A stretch of 64,000 bases of DNA from Pelomyxa schiedti (GCA_020536535.1 JAHLWZ010000004.1:124001-188000); one strand, 5' to 3'. Positions 11,741-26,091 are shown, numbered from the stretch's first letter. Numbers and translations: made by a program. Notes: generated from the letters alone by a model not told the origin.

Positions 11741-14700
11741 TCACGATTTATCCTTGCCCTTTGAGCTACTGCTGCTGGATTTGTGTTGGTGCTTGTGCTT
11801 TCTCTTATGTTCTGAGGATGCACTGTCACTGCCTGATTGTGCCTTAGCCTTGTCCTTCTTGTCTTTACCTTTGCCCGCGTGCTTTTGCTTGGCCATTGCG
11901 GCGGTGGCTTCATCATCCTCATCGAGATTTGATACTGTGGGGGATGATATAACCAGCATGTTGTCTGTCACTAGCAAGGGGGCTGAAGGTGGTGGATTCG
12001 TGTAAACGTAGGCACAATTGTTGGCTTTGCTTGCACTCCCGGCTTTGCGGTACAAAGCCATGGGAACGTAGCCCTTGTCACAGCATAAAGTCACCACATT
12101 TGCCCATGATTGGTCCTCACCATCCTGTTTGGCAATAAGAAAAAGCCAAATTTCACAGAGCTCCACATACAGTTATTTTTTTCCTTATAGAGGCAGGGAG
12201 AGGAATATTGATCACAACTCCGCTTGCTTCATCACCAGGCAACTGCACTGTGTTAATTCAATAAGAGAATTATGGAAACTACGTAAGTTGAGGTTGGAAT
12301 AAAACTTTCAAATAATGGGAAGTAATGCTCTCCAAAGTATTGCTGGAATGATTAAGTGCTTAAAAGATGAAATAGAGACAGAAACTTTAACAACAAAAGA
12401 CCGAATACTCTCCCCATTTATTATAGAACCTTCAGCTACCAGGGCATTTTCCTTAAATGACTCATTGTCTTGCGCAAAGTACTTGATATTGCTCACAAAG
12501 GCTGGGTTTTGGAGAGAGTTAAGGGATAAAAAAAAATTCAAAGGGACTTACCAAGTTCTACTATTACATTGGGGCGAGTTGACAGATCAGAGTGTGCCAA
12601 CTCTTCATCAATAAACTGTTTAGCAAGAATTCCAAGCTAGCAGAGTTAATTCGATCTTTTGATTCTTAGGTCATACAGAATCTGCTGATAAACCACTGGA
12701 GCGTAAATCAGGTAAAACAAGAACAGTGCTAGCAGACTTAATATTGACTCGAACAAGATCAATTGGATTAGTGGCAGTGCCCTGTTCACTGATGTGAGTT
12801 GTCGTTTTCTTCTTGCGGCCAACCAACCTTCACATAGGATACATTTGTAAAGCAGTCACTTTTATGGGTGGGTGCGGATATTGGTACTGGGCATAGAACA
12901 ACAATTGGTGGGGGTGTTTGGACACTTCGGTTACGTATTGACATAATAACTTCAGTTACCCTGGAAACCCCATCAGAAACCTCAATTATACTAAATGCAA
13001 GTACCATTCTGCACATGGGGAACATATCACAATGTGACCAGACATATCAATAACACCTTCCAATTGCTCCTCGATCAGGAAGGTATCTGTGGATATCTAA
13101 AGCATAATGAGTAAAGACTGACATGCAAGCGTTTCACCATTTCAGCAGTCTGTGTTAACACTGCACTTGCTATATCAATTGATGAAAAAGAGGGCATCCA
13201 ACCGCCTATATCAGAAGAGTTAAGGTCGCATCTCTTGAGTGCGTCAGCAATGATTCCACCCTCACTAACAGAGGCCATTGATATTCTTGGTCCAGTGTCA
13301 GTTGCTTCATTTGGCATGTATTTTTCTTCAGCTTGTCCAGATTTCAGCACTCTCAGAACTTCCTTTACTTGGTCTGGGTCTGTTGCAAGAACAAAGCACA
13401 GCTGGCCTTTCTCAAGCAGCAAACTTTTACCCGGATTGAGGATAACCTTTTACTGCTTAATGTTAGGTGTTTTTTATTGCCTACGAACTTTGGTGCGGTG
13501 GTATCCATCTGAAGATTTCATTGTAACAATGGCACCAAACAAAAGAATTTGATAGTTCAAGTAGAGGTACTGCAACATGTAAGGTTTAAGGAAGAAGATA
13601 TTTACAAACCTTAACAACTTCCGGGAAGCTTTTCCTTGCAAGAACTTCAGGTACTTTGAAGCGATAAACCTCATAAGAAGTGCCATGCACTGTTCTTAAC
13701 GGTAAAACAGGGAAAATGTAGTGAGTACATACAATATTCTACTAACCAAGGCTTTGTTTCATCCACATCCGAATCCCCAGAAGTGACAAATAAATTGTGA
13801 ACCAAAGTGGAGAAGCCAGGACAAATTGCTGAGTAGCCAACCAGACTCTGGGTAGCGTCATGGAGGGAAAAAAAATGCTTAGTCACATGCATACTTTTTG
13901 GAGACCAGTAATAGAGTGAATGGCTTCGATGTTTGAACCCTCAGGAATTTTTGCCTTGTTGGTATTGAATCTTCGGCATCACAAAAGAATTGTACAAACC
14001 AGGCTCCATTTGCTTTTCAAGGAGAGGAAAATGCGTGTAGTACAGAATTTGCGAATTGCCAATGCTGCCAGAATTGTTGCTGCCAGAAAAAGTTATGTGG
14101 TGAAAAAGGAAATGAAAGAACAATCATCAAAGTCCTCCTCATAATCAGCTTCTGTCAAAATGAAAACGCCCAAACAACTTGGAGATGTGATTCTTGCCCG
14201 TTCCATGTCAGAGACGTTCTGTTATTAGACTTAGAAGGTGTTTTTGAAGGTCCTCAGTTACCAAAAGACTTCCACATAAAAATGTAACCTGCTTGTTGTA
14301 ACCACTCCGATTACAGAGATAAAAAAAAACCATACCCGTTTCTTGTAAAAGCTTTCTGAGTGCAACAACTCGAGAAGAGCTGGAGGAGGGTCTTCTGGGG
14401 ACATTACAAGGGTGTCACAGTCTTGGTTGTCGTTTTCCTGAAACGTACGTTATGAGGTATAACGAGAGAAATGTACTTCGTGATAGAATTCAGAAAGAAA
14501 GTCAGCAAGTAGATCAAAATGTAGTGGTCCGTTACTACCCTTTGGAATTTAAGTAATATTACTTCAAACTGGAAACAATACCTCGCTTGTGACGACTACG
14601 TGTTTCTTTGTTTTACCCATAGTTCCAGCAAACTTTGGTTGCTTTCCCAGAAGGGCTGAAAGAGATGACACCTTGAGAGGTACGAGAGACAGTGCAACAC

Positions 14701-15811
14701 CAATGGAGGCTACGCAAACAAACATGCCCAGCTCTTTTGGTTAAGTGATGTTTAATTGGTATAAAGCTGAATATAAGTGGTACCGTTCTTCCGGGATGAA
14801 TAGTCTCCATACCCAACTGTAGATAATGTCTTCAAACCATTTTAGCAACCAAGAAGGGAAGAAATAGTACTAACCACAAAACCCCAATATACACAATCCC
14901 AGTATTTTAGGTTTGGGTAGTCATCTGGATTATGCATGACAACATAGAAGAAACCAGCACAAACCAAGGGGAGGCAAATTATCATATACAGTACTTTAGC
15001 TAATTCGTACTCGAAATCTCGTATCTTGTCTGGAGGTTTTTGGGCTTAAGCCAATACAAAGGAGCATGAGGATGAATCGTACTCAGAGGCCATTGTGAAT
15101 GGAAGGCATCCCAAACGAGAACAGCATATAGAACTCTCATAAAGTTCAACTGAGTGTAGTCATATTGCTCAATATAGACAACAGAGGCCGAACTGGCAGA
15201 CCCAAGGCTCACAGACGAAGCAACAACGTCTGACGTTGGGTCTGCGATTGCAACAAGCATTGGAACGATAGTTACAACATCAAATAGTGTCTCCCAATTA
15301 GGAAAAATGGCGAAATACCTTTCAACAATTGTTAGGAAAACCATGCCGTCAACGAAACGCAAAGGAATGAACGAACCAAACAGGAGAAGCAACAATCCTA
15401 ATGGACATATTTATGATGCACAAAACGGCGGTAGCAAAGTCTATAGCCAAAGTGGCCCTCGTCTGGCCCCGGTAAGTCTCCCAAACAAATAAACAAGCGC
15501 TGAACACGTTGATCAGAAACATCACAAATGCCCATATTCGAAACACAGGCGAGTGCCCGTTGGTCAAAACCCATTTGATTTTGGCAACAACACTGGACTC
15601 CAATGCCGCTTTGTCATATCTAATGTCGAAGGAAAAAAACATGTTGTTAGAGTAGCATTGTTACGGGGGGACAAAAAAAAAAAAAGTAACGCCCGAACAA
15701 TCGTATGCCGCCACAAAATACTCACATTGCAGATTCCTGTTTTAAGTACTGCAGCTTGAGGAACGCATTGCCTGGGTCACTTACGTATCCAATGCCCTTC
15801 TCCTGTTCCAT
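11741..15811 (-). CDS. Slo-family potassium channel (BK/KCNT type)
   Basis: A multi-exon membrane channel. The start codon is ATG at 15811-15809. Hydrophobic segments include FRIWAFVMFLINVFSACLF (S1), then a segment with DFATAVLCIINMSIRI (S2), and FPNWETLFDVVTIVPMLVAI (S3 region). The pore exon near 14830-14780 encodes TLSTVGYGDYS, the K+ selectivity filter. Downstream the cytoplasmic part has two RCK-like halves: around 13870-13790 AICPGFSTLVHNLF matches the Slo AQSCLAPGFSTMMANLF signature, and the last exon carries GYVPMALYRKAG and AYVYTNPPPSAPLL, matching RCK2. The putative S4 (LNFMRVLYAVLVWDAF) has few arginines, suggesting weak voltage sensing as in SLO2. The C-terminus is a Lys/Ser/His-rich tail. 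Which ion gates it cannot be told. Confidence 0.8.
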
Positions 15812-16021
15812 GGTTTAAATTCAACCCGCCGAAGTGCTTTTTTCACCGAGCATTTCCCGTAACTCCTGGGGTGTCCAGATCCAGAAACCCCCCCCCGCCA
15901 GAGCTGACAAGCAGGTGTTTCGTGCGTAGTGACAACAAGCTCTTCTCAGTGTTTGAACTCTTGGCTCTGAAGTGGCTAGGTTTCCATCTCAAGATAATAG
16001 ATCCGCGTCCACATTACCGAA

Positions 16022-18573
16022 ATGAGCAGCAACGCAAGGGACCAGGCAGGCGTATCCGAACGGGGAGCCGAGTCCTGCGCGAGCAACAACGGCACCCCCG
16101 TCGCCGATTCTCCACACGACGTCGCACCCTCTGTCTCTGTCTCTACCTCGGCGCCAGCAGCAGCAGCACGAAGCACAGCGAGCAGCAGCGCGGCGCAGGA
16201 CGACGAGGCGCCCCCGTTACCGCTGAAGCGCCAGGACCAACCACGGCGAGAGGACCCAGCAACACCTAAGCGAGCCCGAGTGACCGTGACCCCCCATGCC
16301 TCCGACGCCTTGGACTTGAGGGTGAGGCCTCGGCACGTGACCGCCTTGCTCCCTAAGTATTCAAACAGCCAGACAGCCACAAAGTCGTTGTACGAGTCCG
16401 TCGGGCAGCGGCTGCGAGGTCGCGGCGACGCCGGGCTGCAGGCTCTGGAGAGTGCCTTTCTACTTGCCCACAGCAAGGTAAAGGAAGCTTTGGATCCATA
16501 CCCATTTGTTTTCCTTTGCGGTTCTTCAGGTGTTGGGAAGACCCAACTGGCCTTTGCTTTGAAGAGAACCACAATGTGTGTACTCCCCATTTAAAGATTG
16601 GTGTGACAACGAAAGTAGATATGTGCCTCTGCGTTCCTCAGGGCAGTTCGACCAGCGAATATATGGCCTATTTTCATCTTTCAGTGAGTCACTGATTTCA
16701 TGTGTTAACCGAGATCTGGAAAGTATAAATATTCAGCAGCTGGATCAAGTAATAAGCACCAAGTCTTTGGCAACGATGAACCTATTTACGTTTGCGTGGG
16801 TAAAATGGATCCTAGATCACAAGGAAATGAATTGGCCATGGTGTGCCGCTCAGGAGGAGTTTGATATTTCCCTTTCAAAGCCCTGCCCAATAACAGAGAT
16901 AGAGGGTCTTTTTATGGATATGCACAGCTCTGAAGTTCCATGCTTTTTCATAGATGAAGCTGATTTAAAGGAACAGCAGCACTTGTTTATAAGGAATGCT
17001 TTACGTGCATGTGGAGCCTCCCCAATTCTCTGCGGGTCTAACCTGAACATTGCCAACTGTAGTAGTTCTCTCCTAAAGACCAATACATCTACCGCTCTGG
17101 AGCCTTTAACTTGGTGCCTTCTGGTCAATAAGAAGTCTTTCACAGTTCTTTCATCCTCCATTACTGGAGCACAACCAATTTTCGATGCTCTGTGTCACAT
17201 ACCAACTGTTCGAGACTTTTTGGAGTATCTAATCACCACAAGCAGACCTCGAATTGCACACTGTATTGTGAAAACCCTCTTAGAGCTAGTGAATCCTTCC
17301 CTGTCCGATCCTTGCCATATCCCCCAAACAACGAAAGCAACCAGCCCTACAAACGGGTTGGCATTCAATGTAATTGAGGTGTCTGATTTCTTGAACATCT
17401 TATGTGATGCGCTCTTCAAATTCATATGGAATACCAAAGCCTCTATTTACCTGACTCTGGAGGGACGAATTGCCCAAATGGCACTGTTTTGTGCAGCATG
17501 CCACTTGAATTCTACCACCGCAAACAACACACCTCCGGAAGACGTAAGTCAGCAATTCGTCTCTGGACATTTTGCCCACCTCCATCTGCAAGAAGGCGTG
17601 CATCGGATCGATTTAATGACCAATGGCTACCTATACCTAAGTGAAATTTTGGATTATCCCTTCAATCCCACAAGTTATTTCCCGAAACCAGACGCGGAGC
17701 TCTGGATTCATCTCTGCCTCCTTGGAACCAAAAGCTGGGCACCACTTTATAATGAGGCAAAAAGGGCAACAACAGTGCGATCCGCTTTCTATGATGTTAC
17801 CCACACCAAAGGGGGCCTCTTTGCCATTGGCAATATCAACGCACAAACTTCTAGCGGGAATTACTTGGAACAGGCAGCTAGCATTGCCGCCTGTGTAGCC
17901 TCACGTGGCCTTGGTTTCACAAAGGAAGGCCTGAGTGCCAATGACTTTCTTGGCTTCTTCTTGAGGCACCTATTGCCTCCACCACCCTCTGAGTCGCACA
18001 ATAAACCCCCAGTCAAAATTGAAATCGCCAATCGCCTTGAAGAATTCTGCCCTTGCCTCGCCCACTCTTCCAGCTCCAAGGTGAGAGACCCTCCTACGCC
18101 TAGCTTTACAGGTGTTGGTGTAATGCCTCCCCCAAACCTGACTTGGCCACCAAATTTCCTTGTACTTCAAGACTTGGGTCTCAAACTCAGCACATTGGAG
18201 CGTGTAGCTGATGCCCTGCGAGTGGATTCTGTCATTGACAATGGGTTCATAACCATCGAATGCAAGAACAAAGTTGTTGACACACGTGATCTGTGTGATA
18301 TCCTCGACCGCATCAAGGAGCACACACATGGTGTTTGCCGTGTGTAAAACCCTGCGTGGTTCCTACTTCACCAGGGATTCAACACGAGATGAGTACGTGG
18401 AATCAGAGACCGCGATCGTTCGTGCTGTAGTGCTGGATTCAAATGCAACTAGGGCCGAACTTCGCCCTGAGCCCCTCTTTCCCAACCCCAAGCCGGACCA
18501 CACTGACCGCCTCCTCGTTCTGCTGGAAGTTGGCGATATGGAAGCTGTGAATGGCTGTCCTGACGGGGAGTGA
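16022..18573 (+). pseudogene. Crinkler-like P-loop NTPase/PD-(D/E)XK nuclease gene, frameshifted
   Basis: A nearly intronless gene among intron-rich neighbours. The first frame begins at ATG 16022 with a Ser/Ala/Thr-rich leader and reaches a Walker A motif GSSGVGKT at residues 167-174. Reading then shifts frame at a TG repeat near 16575-16580 and continues openly from 16578 to 18347. This middle part carries a Walker-B-like CFFIDEAD (about 16940) and ends in a nuclease-like core with VIDNGFITIECKNKV (E-x-K at 18258-18266). A second shift at a CA repeat near 18321-18328 moves to a third frame that stays open to 18573. NTPase plus restriction-nuclease domains are the makeup of Crinkler (CRN)-type proteins of protists and fungi. 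Both breaks lie in dinucleotide repeats, so slippage mutation or sequencing error are both possible. Confidence 0.65.
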
Positions 18574-18994
18574 CGGACACTTTCATAGCGAAATAAAAAG
18601 GGAACAAAGTTGTGGCAAGTGCTTTTTCAAGAGCTTCAAGCCCCTTGATCATACTCATCTCTCACCGCAAGAGTGTTTATTTATTTTGGTTGATCTGGTG
18701 GAAGTGTTGTCGCTTATAAGCCCAGGTTCTTCCTATGAATTCCGAGTATTCAGTGGACCCCACAGCACAGCATCCCGTGTCAGATCCAGTGTATGTAGTA
18801 TGTTGGAAAGAAATAAACAGAGGGATAAATAAAGGCAGGAATTCAGCACAAAACAACACAAATTTGGCACAATCGAGGGCATTGCCAGCTCCCACACATA
18901 ACGGAACAGCGGCACAGAACCATGCTTCCTTTTCACTTTTGTAAACGAAAACTAAAAAAAACCCTCTATTAGTCAAAACAGAGCTGGCTGAAAA
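18574..18994. other. Convergent 3' gap
   Basis: This gap lies between the Crinkler-like gene and the DUF4855 gene. It contains AATAAA at 18592-18597, suited to the plus-strand gene, and a second AATAAA-rich patch near 18810-18830. No convincing gene or RNA is visible. Confidence 0.6.
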
Positions 18995-20330
18995 TTAGGG
19001 ACTGTTGGGGTATGAACCCCGTATCAGCCAGTAGAGCAAGTCGTAGTAAGGACGGTACTCCGGATTCTGTCCCATTGTTGTGAAGTCGTTGGCGTAGTAG
19101 AATGTAAGCATAGCCTGTGTGTTGAAATGGTACCTTTTAGTTTCCGAGGTTAGTTGTGAAAATTGCAGATTGCAGTGCAGAAATTGAAATATATGTCTGT
19201 GTATGAATGCTTACGCGACTGAGGCGTTCAGATATGCCATGAAATTGGTCTGCCAATCTGGTACGTTTGGGTTCCACTCGTCAAGTGATATCTCCAGCTC
19301 CATACCCATATGCATCTGCGTGGCAACTTCCGCCACCTACTAACAATTAGAGATTGGAGGTACATGAAATGCCATTCCTGCTCAAACCGCTCCTCAGTGA
19401 CGTTGTAGAATGCATATCCAGGCTGCATGGATACGACATCAAAGCCATAGGTTGACAGATATTCCAATCCCCCAGCACCATAGAACGGAATCCAGTGAAA
19501 TCCATAATTGCCACTGAGGGAGTGTATGTACTTCCCAACGGTAGATATAAGCACACGCTCATCCTCGTTATCATCAACGCATTCCAGATACCTTTAAGCA
19601 TGAGAATTGATGCCATAGTTTCCAGTCAAAGGAATTAGTTCATTAATAAGGCTGGGTGGAAAACAAACCAGTAAAATCCCATTAACCGTGTATGCTTAGG
19701 TGGGGCTGCTGCCCACATAGATATTATGCCGTCAATGTACCACTCACATGCCGTGATACGGTCATCATTGCTATGCATAAAATCAATAGCTTGTCCATTT
19801 ATGGTGCCCCAGTTGTCTTGGGTCCTATCCGGATAAGGAATCATAAACACCACGCCCATGTCGATTCCCATATCCAGGTCAGTCTTAACCGCACCCTGGG
19901 CTTCATCAATGTTGTACACCCCAGCATCGAACTGCAGCTGCCTGTACTCCTCCCAATCAGTCTGATTCATAGGAACCTCACCCTCCCCCGGCCAGAACAT
20001 CTTCCCGTCCTTCCACTCATAAGCAATCAGCAGCAGCGAGTCAAACATCCTGTCGACAGTGACACCACTTGGGTCCTTGTACCCACACAGCCACTGGAAC
20101 CTCTCCCCAGACCACACAAAGTTGGGGTCACCCTCCAGTGTCCTTGCATCCATATACGCCAGTCCCATTCTCCCAGTCCACATTGATGCTTTGCTATATG
20201 GGGGCTGATACCCCGGCGTATTCGGCTCCGGATTCCAACATTCAGGAAATCCCAATGCCACACGAAACGCGAAAAAACTTGCTATTGAAAGTGTCGTCCA
20301 AAGCCGAATTTGATCGCCGTTTGGCTTCAT
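18995..20330 (-). CDS. Secreted DUF4855 protein
   Basis: The start at 20330 gives a basic N-terminus followed by a hydrophobic stretch (LWTTLSIASFFAFRVALG), a likely signal peptide. The first exon then carries MGLAYMDARTLEGDPNF and LLLIAYEWKDGKMFWPG. After an intron ending near 19593 the frame reads YLECVDDNEDERVLIS and then FHWIPFYGAGGLEYLSTYGF and VVSMQPGYAFYN. A 65-nt intron that removes the apparent frame change near 19400-19340 joins this to VAEVATQMHMGMELEIS. The WIPxxxAxG...GFD...QPxY...GMxxE order is the signature I associate with DUF4855, a family mainly of bacterial surface or secreted proteins of unknown activity with a TIM-barrel-like pattern. Stop TAA is at 18997-18995. Confidence 0.65.
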
Positions 20331-20467
20331 TTTGGTTGTTATGATGTTTCGTGAAGGAAGACAAGAACAAAAGAAAGGGAAAACTGGAAAAAAAAAATTT
20401 TGTTTAAACAGTTTATGTATACTAGTTCCAGTCAGTATTTTACAACCAAAATGACTGCAGAATATTC

Positions 20468-23400
20468 TCAGTCCTCTAAATATCTGTACTCAAATGTGAA
20501 TTCTGTCTTCTTTCTCTGACACCACCCTGATTCATAGTCAAAGTAACGGTATGTCCCTTGCTCATATTCGGGTGTTATCTCCTTTGGAGCCTCATGGCGC
20601 TGAAACCACGTCAAATACTTCTTGTGGTAATGCCACTCTAATTTCTTCAATTGCTCTGCAGCAAGGTACCTGTCTGCGTGTTAGAGAAACAGGAATTCAA
20701 ACAAAGAAGAGAGGTTACTGTTGGTAGGTGCCCTGTTGAAGATAAAAAATGAAGAACAAGGTGTCCGTGTCAAACTTTTCGAATGTTGCCGGATTGTCAA
20801 AAATAGGCAGTGGTCTTGTTGGAAACCACGAAGGTAAATCATGCAGTTCTCTCCGCTGCTGCTCTGGTCTGCACAGGATCAAACGTCAGGCTCCGCATTA
20901 CGCAAATTCAGGTGGTACCTATCTCTTGCCTCCGGAATATTCCTAAAGCTACACTCAAGTGTGCACAGATCTGAAGATGTACTGTGAGAAATGACTTTCA
21001 CGATTTAGAATACCTTGCTTCAAATCGGCTGGTCTTTCATCAGCTGATCCCTTTAAATAAATGAGTCTAAAAAGAAATACCAACCTGGTAAAGGAGGGGA
21101 CGACGGAGTGACAGGTGAAAGTTCAGTTGGATATGGTAATGGTTGGCCTATTTGTTGTTCAAGCAGTTGCTGTTGCTGCTGGAGTTGCAATATACGTTGT
21201 TGTATTTGTTGTTGTTGTTGTTGTTGCTGTTGCATGAGCGACTGTTGCATAAATAGTTGTTGGGCCTGTTGCATTCGGAGTTGAGATGGTACTGTGAGGC
21301 TGGGTTGGCTTGGAGAGCTATTGGTAATTTGTGTGGTAGCTGTCTGCACCCCCAAGTTGTTTATTGTATCTGGTGGACTCATTAGATCGATTGAAGTTCT
21401 GAAGGGGTCAGTGCTACTATCATCCGAATTGGAGTCCGAATTGGAGTCAGACGCTAACCCAGAATCCAAGCTTGGTGCTTCTTGTTTTAATGGCGGGGTT
21501 GTTTGTGAGGCCTTTAGACTGAGTGCCAAACCACTGGATTTTTGTGTTGTTGGGGTCATTATTTGCTCCGTGTTAACTATGGTAGTTTGTATTTCTTGAA
21601 GGAGTCGTGGAGATGGAGAGGAGAAGGAGGTAGTTGTTGGGGAACTTTCTACTGTAGTTGCGTTGTGTTCCATTTGAGTTATTGGTGAAGTGCCACCTTC
21701 CGACGCACCTACGAAAGTCATGAGATCAGGAAGAGTTGTGATATGTCAACCTGTTTTGAATGGTTTAGAGGGCAAAAGGTCACTGTCTGTATTCTTATTG
21801 TTGGAAGTTTGGGGCTGTGGGTTTACATTGCCTTCATCTGGTTTATTTGGTTGTAAAGAGGCAACACAGGCATTTTTTTGTGTTGAGTTTGTTGCAGTCC
21901 CTGGATCTCGAGTTAAAAGTGGTACTTCCTTGGTACAATCCTTTTTGGCACTTGCCACGCCCTCAGTTGCAACTGTAAAATCAGTTGAACTTTCAGAATT
22001 TGTGAGAGGTGGGGCAGTGGATGAAGATTTATTGGTTACATCTGGTGCAGCAGAAACTCGGATTGGCGGAGATGGTGATGGAGTAACACACGGTGAATGA
22101 TTTGGAGAAGAGGTGGCATTAGAACTGTCGTTTGAAATAAGGACAGACACAGTTGGTGGAGAGGATGCAGAAAGAGATTGTGAAGAAAGGATCATGTCAC
22201 GAGAAAGAACCTCATCTGGAGAGGAAAACGGGGTTGAGGTGGAGGTGGATGGAAATGCCCCGGTGGTTGTATCAAATGGTGTTGAGTTACTGGAAGAAAC
22301 GGGTGAAGTTAGTGTTGGATTCGACGGGGTAGTAGACACGACTATACCATCAGAAGATTTTACCTTATTAATGTTTAGTAGACTTCAGACAACCCCAAAA
22401 TACTTTGTTTTTTTTGGAATGAGAATGTACCTGAAGAGAATTCATTCCTCCTAGTGTTTGTTTTGATGGAGGGTGGAAGACAGATGACGGAAGAGGTGTA
22501 GATGGTGGCACCTGGGGGCCCAGTTGCACTGAAGAGCGAGTGGTTGTGCTCTCCTGTGAATTTGGACTCGTGTGGGAGAGGGTTTGCTGTGCAAGATGTG
22601 GTTGGGATGCAGATTGCTGTGAGGAAGACGTTACTGAATTCTTTTGCGAATTATGGGTTGTTGAAGAGCTGGTTGTGTTTGCCTGTTGTCTTAATGGTTG
22701 GGACAAAATCGGATGTGAACCTTGTGGATGGAGTGCCTGTGGGTGGATTGGAAGTTGAGCAGACGGGATTTGGTGCATCTGAGTGTGTGATGTTGCAGTT
22801 TGCTGGAGAACATTAATTTGTGTTGGAGATGCTGCCTGGGACACATTGGTAGTTTGGGGGGGGAGGGAAATGGATAGAGGTAAATGTGGTGAAGAGACTG
22901 GAGACAGTGTAGGGCTGTGAGGTTTATTTGATAGGAAAGATATAGGCGATCCAAGAATGGGAGATGATGGGGGAGAAAATGGAGGACTCTGGGTCAGAGT
23001 TAGTGAGGGTTAAAGTGTTATTTTGACCTGGGGAGATGGTAACCGCCCAGGGCCAGTCATCAGTACAGAATTGGGCTAAAATAATTTAATCGTAATATAG
23101 ATTCATTGGGCATACAGGCGGGCTCCCTGGTATATTTCTTGGGCCACTGATGTCTGCAGACCCTGTAGGAGTACATTTTAGCGCACATCATATACCTTTT
23201 GGATTACCAGTGCGAGAGAAGCCTGCACTTCGCGGAGGGGATACTGGAGATGAGGGTCGGAGATGGGGAGAACTGGGCTTTAAATTTGGACTTTTTGGCT
23301 GTTGCTGTTGAAGGAAAAGTTGTTTCTGTTGTTGGACTTGAGCTGCAAGTGCAGTGGAGCCAGGTGGAGTAGAGTTTGCTGGCATAAGAGGGAACGACGG

Positions 23401-24925
23401 TAGTGGTTGTGTTGGTGTTGCAAGTGGAAGATGAGCTGCTGTATTGGTTTGGCCCACTAAATTATTTAAGGAACCACCGGCAGCTGCAACAGCGGCAGCG
23501 GCAGCGGCGGCCAATGTAGGGAGTTGCGCTGTGCGTGGACGAGAAGTTGGAAGAAGCGGAGATGATGGCGATGGCAATTGGGGAGAAGGTACTTGCTGAG
23601 GAGATGAAACTTTCACAGCTGGTCCAAGATCTAAAAGAGGGGCCTCAGCTGATTTTGTTGGTCTATTGCAAAGTCAAAAGTCTTTTAGAAAGATATGGTA
23701 CTTGTCAAGGTCTGGAGTCCCAGGTTGGGAACCATCGTCAGAGAGATCAGAATAATCTAGTTTACACTCCAAGTGAATTGAAAAGTGATAGTGAGATAGG
23801 AACCATCAGATAGCGACTGTAAACCAAGAGGGTCATAGACAGCTTCATCTTCCACATAACCAGGCTCTTGGTTACAGTCAATATAAGAGTCAATGCTTTC
23901 TCTTATATCCCCTATCTTTTTTTTTGGTTGTTGTTGTTGTTTTACAATTCTTGGAAACGGTAATTAAATTTTTGCGTTGAAACCTGGTCAGTGCTGAGTT
24001 GTTCGTTGTCAAAAAATCGAAGGATTCTCTCTAATTTGTCAACGTGAAAACCATGCCTCTCTAACCAGTGTTGCAGGTGTTCTGTTCTCCCAGGTTCCTT
24101 CTTCTTTCCTTTTACTTGAGGAGCGCCTGCGCTTTCCAATTCGGCCTAAATAAAGTTAGAATTGTCCCAGAGAGAAAGATCACCTCAAAGGAGTCAATTT
24201 GAGTCTTAAGGTCATAAATGCACTTGACTGTAAATAAAAATTCAGAAGCGAGACGAGAGGAAAAACAAAAACCTATCCAAGAACGTAGTTCGTCCTTTGT
24301 TCTATCTTCTTCCGTTGTCTCCTGTGACCGTGAAAGTGCTTCCTTACTGTATGGTTTTGTTTTTGTTTCCTTTTCATACATCTTGAATTGTTCCATTCTC
24401 TGAATTTGTGTGTTAACCGCACTGCAAATTTGAAAAAGAGTGTGGCGCACAGCTTCGATAATCTTGCGTGAGTCAACCAGAGGGTTTTTGTTTTTTATGT
24501 CATTGCTAGCCACCCAAGACTTTATCTGCTCTCTGTACCGTTGAAGCTTCTTTATTACTCTCTTGAGTTCATTTTCGAATTTCTCCTTCTGGCTTGCATT
24601 TGTAGCCTCATGAACCTTCTGAAACATGGCATCGAAGTCAGCCACACCCTCTGAGACCTTCTTCAACAGTCTGTCGATTTCAGCTGTTGGTGTACAGGCG
24701 ACAAAATGCAAACCCAATGGAAAAACAAAAAAAAAGAGAAGTGAGTTCTAGAGACTACAAGAGATATCACCACAACAAAAAAAAAAGTGCAGGCTGAGGG
24801 AAAGGCGGTTTCGACAGAAAAGAACGAAAAATCACGTGGGCGTGGTAATTTTCCGTGGCATGTTTATTGTCGTCAAATGTGCGTGGTTTTTTTGAAGTGA
24901 AACCTTGTAGCTTCCGAGTCGCCAT
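20468..24925 (-). CDS. CNOT3: CCR4-NOT transcription complex subunit 3
   Basis: CNOT3 (yeast Not3/Not5) is a scaffold subunit of the CCR4-NOT deadenylase. A tiny first exon (24925-24904) encodes MATRKLQ, and after a roughly 220-nt intron the frame continues [18 protein letters not shown], the conserved Not3 N-terminal coiled coil, then [20 protein letters not shown] and [11 protein letters not shown]. The middle (about 23600-21050) is a long Ser/Thr/Pro/Gln-rich linker with glutamine runs near 21180-21240. The C-terminal NOT box exon (20650-20468) has [17 protein letters not shown] and [10 protein letters not shown] with the final TFEYRYLED, matching animal CNOT3 almost residue for residue. 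Stop TGA is at 20470-20468. The linker's exon borders are uncertain. It is divergent from Arf1. Confidence 0.85.
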
Positions 24926-25911
<986 letters not shown>

Positions 25912-26091
25912 GTATCACAATCCCCCCACTGTCCCGTATCTTGTTTTTGACAATAAGTGTAAATACCCCAATACCCCACTTTGTTGTTTCTGGAAAGTGT
26001 TCTCTTCTAAGGCGCCACGTGGAATTCTTTCCGTGTTGATGACCCGTGTCTTCGAATTTTTTTAAGTTTTCGAAATTAAATTCAATCAGTA

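Noticed and set aside
19005-19045. tRNA-like GGGGTATGAACCCC stem (T-arm look-alike)
   Set aside because: It lies inside the last coding exon of the DUF4855 gene and no D-arm, anticodon arm or acceptor pairing could be built around it.
22502-22816. Plus-strand open frames across the 21-23.6 kb region
   Set aside because: They are shadows of the Ser/Thr/Gln-rich CNOT3 linker on the other strand.
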